Source: Planctomycetaceae bacterium
Lineage (GTDB): Bacteria; Planctomycetota; Planctomycetia; Planctomycetales; Planctomycetaceae
Direction of reading: 5' to 3'
Length of the DNA stretch: 9,940 bases
Assembly: GCA_027080405.1 (NCBI GenBank)
Contig: JALWSL010000825.1
Span: 1 to 9,940, forward strand
Of this stretch, positions 6,162 through 9,940 are shown piece after piece. The translations under genes were made by a program, and so were the position numbers. The notes under the pieces were generated by a model, which saw only the letters and a program-made list of their open reading frames with translations, was not told the DNA's origin and made no database searches. Positions within the stretch are counted from its first letter, which is position 1. Every line of letters begins with the position of its first letter.

Positions 6162-7772
6162 CTACTTGGCTTTTTGAATCCAGTTGCTGATAATCGAGGC
6201 GGTCATGTCGGGATCGTTTTTGGCCAAATGCTGAAGGTGATCGATTCGTTTGGTGTCTCCATCGGGAACCAGATCATCGAAATATTCTTCCTCTTCTTCC
6301 GGTTCGGAATCGTCATCGTCGTCATCATCGAACTCGGGTAATGAATGTTCCGCCTGAGTCCTCACTGTTTTATTGAGCGTCCAAAACGCCCAAAGACCGA
6401 ACAGGGCCAACGCGATCGCGGATCCCCATTGGGCAATCAGATACGAAACCGTCTGTATCATCGAGGTGGGAGGAACAGTATCGTTGACAGGCGAGGGGAT
6501 GTAGGAACCGATGTCAATAAAGTCATCCGGGCTTTTGCCGGTTGGTATGGGAATGATTTTTGCCACCCGTGCCTTCAGATCATCTTCGACGTCCGGCTTG
6601 TATTTGTTGGCAGCGGCCCGAATTTCTTCTTCGGTCGACTCTTCGGTCAGCTCACCCGATTGCATCGCGACAGTGCGATAGTACGCTTCCGGGATGACAA
6701 TTGAAACACGCACATTTTCCGGCAGCGCTCCTGCAATCTGTTCCTGCAGGGTTTCATAGGAAGGAACCATCAAGGAAGTTTCCTTCGTGTTGGTCGCGTC
6801 CTGTGTACTTGTGGGAGCATTCTGGGCAGCCAGATTCATCGGCCCGTTGGCGTTCTGTCCCGGTTCTTTGGGAGGAGCGAATTGATTGGAGTTCTTTTTC
6901 TGGCTTTGGGTGCTCGTGTAATAGGGGGTCGCTTTGGCCTGGACCGTTCGTGTCTGCCTGACTGCGGACTTCACTTTTTCAACATCGACATTGACCGCAA
7001 CCCGGACACCCTCGATGTAATCGACAGCCGTTTTCACTTCTCTGCGGTACATCTCCTTAAGTTGGTTGATGCGTTGCAGCAGTTTGTCGTTGAAAGGATC
7101 ATCTTCAGATGACTGCTGATAGGCGATCTGCTTCCCCAAATCGAAAACCGTCACATCACGTGCCTGCAAATTCGCCTTCATCCCTGCAATCGAGATGCGG
7201 ATCGCGTGAACCAGAGATTCCGAGATTTCCCGCCCCGGTTTCGGACGAACGGAAACAGTCGCGGTTGAACGCGGTTTCTGCGGCCAGCGGGCTGTCTGTT
7301 CCTCGTCCCAGACAACATTGGCGTAAGCGACATCGGGCAGCGAAAGCAGTATCTGGCTGGCCAGCTTCGCCCGGGCGATTTCCTTGCGGGCATCCATCTG
7401 TTTGTTATTGGCGAACGGGCCGATGTCCGCGTACTGTTTTTCCCATTCTTCCGCCCAGTTTTGGGGCAGTGAACCGGAAGCAAGCAGCACGGCGTTGTAC
7501 TCCTCCACTTTATCCTGTGGGACGAGCAGGCGTTGGCCCCGCCGTTTGAAATCGGTCTTCCCCTGTGAAAGCAGTGTTTCCTCTGCACGGATCAATTCTT
7601 CAACAGAAAATGTTTTTCCGACCGAAATTGGTGCATAGCCGCTCGAGCCGGAACCACGCAACATCAGGAAGCCAAATCCTCCCATCACAATAGCCGTGAC
7701 GAGAATCAGGGACAGCCGCTGACTGAGAGGCATCGCCCTGAACAGGTTGCCGAATTGTTTCAGTGTATCCAT
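6162..7772 (-). CDS. fliF: FliF, flagellar MS-ring protein
   Basis: The product has 536 residues from the ATG at 7772 (MDTLKQFGNLFRAM). An upstream in-frame TTG at 7787 would add five residues; neither has a Shine-Dalgarno motif. Numbering here is from that TTG. Membrane segments lie at about 25-43 and 447-470. The YscJ/FliF ring-building region spans about 50-220 (with PDVAYANVVWDEEQ). A second ring-building region spans about 240-440, interrupted by a low-complexity N/Q/T/P-rich stretch (about 285-335). After the second membrane segment comes a strongly acidic stretch (485-505, seven consecutive Asp and a run of Glu). The C-terminal peptide RIDHLQHLAKNDPDMTASII is the FliG-binding tail. FliF is the first ring built in the inner membrane and houses the export gate. 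It lies between fliE and fliG as expected. Confidence 0.97.
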   Translation of the reverse strand: MDTLKQFGNLFRAMPLSQRLSLILVTAIVMGGFGFLMLRGSGSSGYAPISVGKTFSVEELIRAEETLLSQGKTDFKRRGQRLLVPQDKVEEYNAVLLASGSLPQNWAEEWEKQYADIGPFANNKQMDARKEIARAKLASQILLSLPDVAYANVVWDEEQTARWPQKPRSTATVSVRPKPGREISESLVHAIRISIAGMKANLQARDVTVFDLGKQIAYQQSSEDDPFNDKLLQRINQLKEMYRREVKTAVDYIEGVRVAVNVDVEKVKSAVRQTRTVQAKATPYYTSTQSQKKNSNQFAPPKEPGQNANGPMNLAAQNAPTSTQDATNTKETSLMVPSYETLQEQIAGALPENVRVSIVIPEAYYRTVAMQSGELTEESTEEEIRAAANKYKPDVEDDLKARVAKIIPIPTGKSPDDFIDIGSYIPSPVNDTVPPTSMIQTVSYLIAQWGSAIALALFGLWAFWTLNKTVRTQAEHSLPEFDDDDDDDSEPEEEEEYFDDLVPDGDTKRIDHLQHLAKNDPDMTASIISNWIQKAK

Positions 7773-7795
7773 GAGAACCGGAATCAATCCATTTT

Positions 7796-7843
7796 GAAAA
7801 AGAACAGGTAAAGGCGATAAAGGTAAGGGAGATAAAAAGGATG
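7796..7843 (-). promoter_or_regulatory. Pyrimidine-rich leader of fliF with iterated CCTTTAYC-like units
   Basis: The minus strand is about 85 percent pyrimidine (41 of 48). It contains four related units: CCTTTTTATC, CCCTTACC, CCTTTATC and CCTTTACC. The tract ends about 23 bases before the fliF ATG and no Shine-Dalgarno motif is seen. It resembles the tracts before fliE and fliH in composition, not in exact sequence. Regulatory function is inference. Confidence 0.45.
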
Positions 7844-7864
7844 TCAGTCAAGACGATTCAGAGG

Positions 7865-8173
7865 CTACATGCGCATCTGCTGGATTTCCTGGTAGGAACT
7901 GACCAGTTTGTTACGAACCTGCATCAACATTTTGATCGCCAGATCCGCTTTTCTCAAACTGGTGTAAACCTCGGAAGAAGTAATATTCTCACCCAACAAA
8001 CGGGCTTCGATATTGTTCTGGGCCTGTTGTTCCAATTGGTTGACTTGAGAAAGCGAATCGACCAACAGTTGCTGGAAGTTCAGCTCTCCCGTGGGAGAAT
8101 CAGCCTTTGGTTCAATAGCGCCCGGAGACGGTAACTGGCGCAGGGAATGCAGTGATGTGATCGGAGAGGACAT
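7865..8173 (-). CDS. fliE: FliE, rod to MS-ring adaptor protein
   Basis: The product has 102 residues, typical for FliE. The N-terminal ~30 residues are polar and probably flexible, then NFQQLLVDSLSQVNQLEQQA starts the helical part. The C-terminus RKADLAIKMLMQVRNKLVSS is the most conserved region of the family, ending in the usual YQEIQQM. FliE links the FliF ring to the proximal rod (FlgB) and is among the first proteins exported. The ATG at 8173 is preceded by a pyrimidine-rich tract and no Shine-Dalgarno motif. Position between flgC and fliF is the standard arrangement. Confidence 0.95.
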   Translation of the reverse strand: MSSPITSLHSLRQLPSPGAIEPKADSPTGELNFQQLLVDSLSQVNQLEQQAQNNIEARLLGENITSSEVYTSLRKADLAIKMLMQVRNKLVSSYQEIQQMRM

Positions 8174-8228
8174 GTGAAAACCCGAACTGAAAGGAGGGGA
8201 CGATAGGGGAAGGAAAACTCAGGAGAGA
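8174..8228 (-). promoter_or_regulatory. Pyrimidine-rich leader of fliE containing an anti-Shine-Dalgarno-like motif
   Basis: The whole flgC-fliE spacer is about 80 percent pyrimidine on the coding strand (44 of 55). It contains CCCCTCCTTTC about 17 bases before the ATG, which resembles the 16S rRNA 3' tail rather than its complement. There is no Shine-Dalgarno motif. How fliE is initiated is unclear; S1-type binding of a pyrimidine tract or translational coupling are guesses. Confidence 0.45.
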
Positions 8229-8630
8229 TCAGGAAAGGATACGCAGGGCCATCTCGCCCATACGTTGTGTTGTATTGAACGAAACAATGTTTGCCTCATA
8301 CGCACGAGAAGCTTCTAACGCATTAACGAACTCTGTGACAAGATTGATATTGGGATAATTTACATAGCCGTCTGCATCCGCATCAGGATGCCCCGGTTCA
8401 TAAACTCTTCTGGGCTCGGAGGTTGTGTCCTTTTTGACCTCAAATTCGACCCCAACGGCCTTTCCCTCTTTTTTTTCTGCAGAGAAGGTCACAAAGCGTC
8501 TTTGAAACGGGGACGGGTTTCCCTGGGCATCTCGAGTGGTGTTGAGATTGGCAACGTTTTCGGCGATCGTGTTCATTCGATGCCGCTGCGCAACAAGCCC
8601 GGACGTAATAATATCTATTGTTTTGAACAT
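8229..8630 (-). CDS. flgC: FlgC, proximal rod protein
   Basis: The product has 133 residues, close to the usual ~134. The N-terminus MFKTIDIITSGLVAQRHRMN followed by AENVANLNTTRDAQG is the conserved rod/hook N-terminal motif. The C-terminus has YPNINLVTEFVNALEASRAY and EANIVSFNTTQRMGEMALRI, the conserved helical end. FlgC is part of the proximal rod in the periplasm and is exported without a cleaved signal peptide. The frame is open up to an ATG at 8696 overlapping flgB, but I chose 8630 because the family motif begins there and AGGAG lies nine bases upstream. Confidence 0.96.
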   Translation of the reverse strand: MFKTIDIITSGLVAQRHRMNTIAENVANLNTTRDAQGNPSPFQRRFVTFSAEKKEGKAVGVEFEVKKDTTSEPRRVYEPGHPDADADGYVNYPNINLVTEFVNALEASRAYEANIVSFNTTQRMGEMALRILS

Positions 8631-8639
8631 AATGCCATT

Positions 8640-8644
8640 CTCCT
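8640..8644 (-). promoter_or_regulatory. Ribosome binding site of flgC
   Basis: Minus-strand AGGAG with a 9-base spacer to the ATG at 8630. It decides the flgC start against the longer frame that would overlap flgB. Confidence 0.7.
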
Positions 8645-8679
8645 GACTGGTCTGGGACTGCTGTTGTTTGAGTATCCTG

Positions 8680-9186
8680 TTAAATGATGCGTTCACTGAT
8701 AACTGATTCGAGCGTTTTCATTTGCGAGATCATGACCTGAATCGCGAAACTTTGCATACTTGCATTTTTTACCATTTCCATCGATTCTTCTTCGATGCTT
8801 CGATTGCCTCCATCGTGAAATTTGACGTTTGTAAATTCTGCATCTCGGGCGACTTGAAGATCCTCCCCGAAAAAATCGGACAGATTTTTCATACGGCTGC
8901 CTGCATCGGTCATCCCGCTGAGAGATTGTTGCATCCCGGCCATGTATTCCCCTGGAGAGAGGCTCATCTGGTTGACGTGCGGCAGGGAAGAACTGTTTTC
9001 CCGTCTGGCTTGTACCGCCTGTTTCAGTGCCTGCTCAAAATCCTGAACCGGAAGGTCGCGCATCCTGTAGTCATCGGTGTCGATATTGGCGATATTCCCT
9101 GCCAACACCTGCTGCCGACGCTGTGCGAATGCCGTTACCTTTTCCAGTATGGGAATGGTTGACTGCTGTAGAAGGGAATCCAACAT
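8680..9186 (-). CDS. flgB: FlgB, proximal rod protein
   Basis: The product has 168 residues, longer than the usual ~130-140. The N-terminus has VLAGNIANIDTDDYRMRDL (28-46), the rod motif in which the canonical TPGY is replaced by TDDY. The end has HDGGNRSIEEESMEMVKN (124-141) followed by SFAIQVMISQMKTLESVI, the conserved C-terminal helix. The extra length lies in the middle (about 60-110), a polar Ser/Gln/Met-rich stretch. FlgB is a first-laid proximal rod subunit and binds FliE. The ATG at 9186 has AGGA nine bases upstream. flgC follows after 49 bases. Confidence 0.95.
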   Translation of the reverse strand: MLDSLLQQSTIPILEKVTAFAQRRQQVLAGNIANIDTDDYRMRDLPVQDFEQALKQAVQARRENSSSLPHVNQMSLSPGEYMAGMQQSLSGMTDAGSRMKNLSDFFGEDLQVARDAEFTNVKFHDGGNRSIEEESMEMVKNASMQSFAIQVMISQMKTLESVISERII

Positions 9187-9195
9187 GGGAAATCA

Positions 9196-9199
9196 TCCT
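9196..9199 (-). promoter_or_regulatory. Probable ribosome binding site of flgB
   Basis: Minus-strand AGGA lies nine bases before the ATG at 9186. It is short but well placed and supports that start. Confidence 0.5.
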
Positions 9200-9243
9200 G
9201 ATTGTGATGGAAACGGAAAACGATGAACGACTTCTGAATTGAT

Positions 9244-9277
9244 AGAGCCTTGTTTTCTGTCTGTTCCGGAAGGCTCT
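9244..9277. repeat. Inverted repeat between the FlgN-like gene and flgB
   Basis: AGAGCCTT (9244-9251) and AAGGCTCT (9270-9277) are a perfect 8-bp inverted repeat with an 18-base loop; TTCCGGAA in the loop side is itself palindromic. On the minus strand the second arm is followed by ATCAATTC, with no T-run, so an intrinsic terminator is unlikely. It could be a processing site, an attenuator or an operator upstream of flgB. No promoter could be recognised between it and flgB. Confidence 0.45.
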
Positions 9278-9305
9278 TTGCCGGCATGTTCAGTTGAGAT
9301 ATTCG

Positions 9306-9343
9306 TTGACTGCTTTCAAGACAGGTCATTGACTGCGATCAAA
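9306..9343. repeat. Direct repeat around the stop codon of the FlgN-like gene
   Basis: TTGACTGCTTTCAAG (9306-9320) and TTGACTGCGATCAAA (9329-9343) match at 12 of 15 positions with a 23-base period. The second copy lies in the last codons of the FlgN-like gene. The core TTGACTGC also appears at 9159-9166 inside flgB. It may be a chance repeat or a pair of protein-binding sites. Confidence 0.35.
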
Positions 9344-9862
9344 ACGGGAGTTGATCGGCCTGTGGTGATAGGCATCCTGTAAATGGATCGTGCTGGAAAC
9401 GGCTTCCAGTTGTGATTGTGTCGCCTGCCGCTTGTGCTGCAGTTGTGAAGTGCATCTCTGTTCGAGGTCCATCAACTCCGCCAAAACTTCTTCTGATTGG
9501 GCGAGCCACTGTTCGCATTGCTGGCGGTGAGTGCTTGAAAGGGAGTCCCTCTTTTCTTTCCACTGTTCCAGTAGCGGCGGGTCGGTTTGTGATAACGCCT
9601 GCAGTTCGTCGAGGACAGTCTGTTTTCGTAGCAGTAGTTCAATCAAGTTGCTGAATTCTCCTTCATCAATCAGTGTTTGCTGCCTATTCGACAGTTCCAG
9701 CAACAGTCGGGCGTATTCATGCCTGCGTTGAAACAGACTGCGAAATTCTTCACCACCTTTTATGGCAGATCCACCGGTGTAAACCTGCAGTGAAGGGGCG
9801 CGATGGGAGTGTTCTTCAGTCGGATCGGCAGGACGCCCGGAGGGAGAGAATTGGTTTGTCAT
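9326..9862 (-). CDS. FlgN-like flagellar export chaperone
   Basis: The product has 178 residues. The first ~35 are polar and probably disordered. The rest is predicted as long amphipathic helices. EYARLLLELSNRQQTLIDEG, then EFSNLIELLLRKQTVLDELQ, fits the FlgN family pattern of a Leu-rich helix, a short turn and a second helix with a conserved Lys. Charged helices follow up to about 165. FlgN chaperones bind hook-filament junction proteins FlgK and FlgL in the cytoplasm and hand them to FlhA. It is the first flagellar gene here, 139 bases before flgB, an unusual site because flgN usually sits near flgM or flgK. The ATG at 9862 has only a weak AAGAG upstream. A different helical export chaperone (FliT-like) is possible. 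Confidence 0.65.
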   Translation of the reverse strand: MTNQFSPSGRPADPTEEHSHRAPSLQVYTGGSAIKGGEEFRSLFQRRHEYARLLLELSNRQQTLIDEGEFSNLIELLLRKQTVLDELQALSQTDPPLLEQWKEKRDSLSSTHRQQCEQWLAQSEEVLAELMDLEQRCTSQLQHKRQATQSQLEAVSSTIHLQDAYHHRPINSRFDRSQ

Positions 9863-9940
9863 AGTTGAACTCTTTGTTTGGTACTACTAACGGTTAAAGT
9901 TTGCGAACGGTGCGAAAACTTTTGAAAATCCCATTTTGGT
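9863..9940 (-). other. Upstream region of the operon; no promoter recognised
   Basis: This AT-rich stretch precedes the FlgN-like gene, and an in-frame TAG stop shortly upstream shows the gene does not extend further. I see no convincing sigma-28, sigma-54 or sigma-70 promoter. TGCGAA occurs at 9902-9907 and again at 9911-9916, a direct repeat with a 9-base period that could be a protein-binding site or chance. Confidence 0.3.

Noticed and set aside
8190..8199. AAGGAGGGG on the plus strand as a ribosome binding site
   Set aside because: No start codon or gene follows it on the plus strand; it is the complement of the fliE pyrimidine tract.
8631..8696. Longer flgC start at 8696 overlapping flgB
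   Set aside because: The 22 added residues are not part of the FlgC family, and AGGAG sits at the right distance from the ATG at 8630.
9863..9940. Sigma-54 or sigma-28 promoter before the FlgN-like gene
   Set aside because: TTCGCAC...GCAA looks vaguely similar, but the spacing and the GG/GC elements do not fit -24/-12, and no sigma-28 boxes are seen.
1..9940. CRISPR arrays, tRNA/rRNA genes, insertion sequences or phage genes
   Set aside because: No regular spaced repeats, tRNA-like cloverleaf, transposase or phage protein was seen on either strand.

Overview
The window holds one face of a flagellar basal-body operon, and every credible gene lies on the minus strand. In transcription order, from the right edge to the left, it reads: FlgN-like chaperone, flgB, flgC, fliE, fliF, fliG, fliH, fliI, fliJ, a MotE/YlxF/FlbB-like membrane protein, and the long N-terminal half of a FliK-type hook-length protein that runs off the left edge. 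The plus strand shows only antisense shadows.

The gene order flgB-flgC-fliE-fliF-fliG-fliH-fliI-fliJ-(MotE-like)-fliK matches the fla/che operon of Bacillus (with ylxF between fliJ and fliK) and the flgB operon of Borrelia (flbA-flbB-flbC). The FlgN-like gene at the head is not part of those two layouts. The organism is a flagellated bacterium of moderate GC content. The long hydrophilic FliK, the sparse Shine-Dalgarno motifs, the loose spacing (19 to about 240 bases) and the protein sequences resemble a planctomycete, but that is a judgement from memory with low to moderate confidence.

Layout by position: 9863-9940 is the upstream region, where I recognise no promoter. 9326-9862 is the FlgN-like chaperone. 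9187-9325 is a spacer with an 8-bp inverted repeat and a short direct repeat. 8680-9186 and 8229-8630 are the proximal rod proteins FlgB and FlgC. 7865-8173 is FliE, the rod to MS-ring adaptor. 6162-7772 is FliF, the MS ring. 5096-6088 is FliG, the rotor/switch protein. 4305-5009, 2855-4180 and 2380-2835 are FliH, FliI and FliJ, the export ATPase complex. 1610-2296 is a membrane-anchored coiled-coil protein with an MgtE-N-like domain. 1-1370 is FliK, N-terminal part only.

The products work together as follows. FliF, FliE, FlgB and FlgC build the MS ring and proximal rod, and FliG docks on FliF. FliH, FliI and FliJ power and gate export through the type III apparatus, FliK sets hook length, and the FlgN-like protein probably escorts late export substrates. 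The MotE-like protein probably supports the stator or the periphery of the basal body.

I did not find a new type of system. The most interesting material is non-coding: strongly pyrimidine-rich leaders without Shine-Dalgarno motifs before fliE, fliF and fliH; a 16-bp near-perfect inverted repeat on the stop codon of the MotE-like gene; several short tandem repeats in the spacers; and the unusually long, nearly aromatic-free FliK region.
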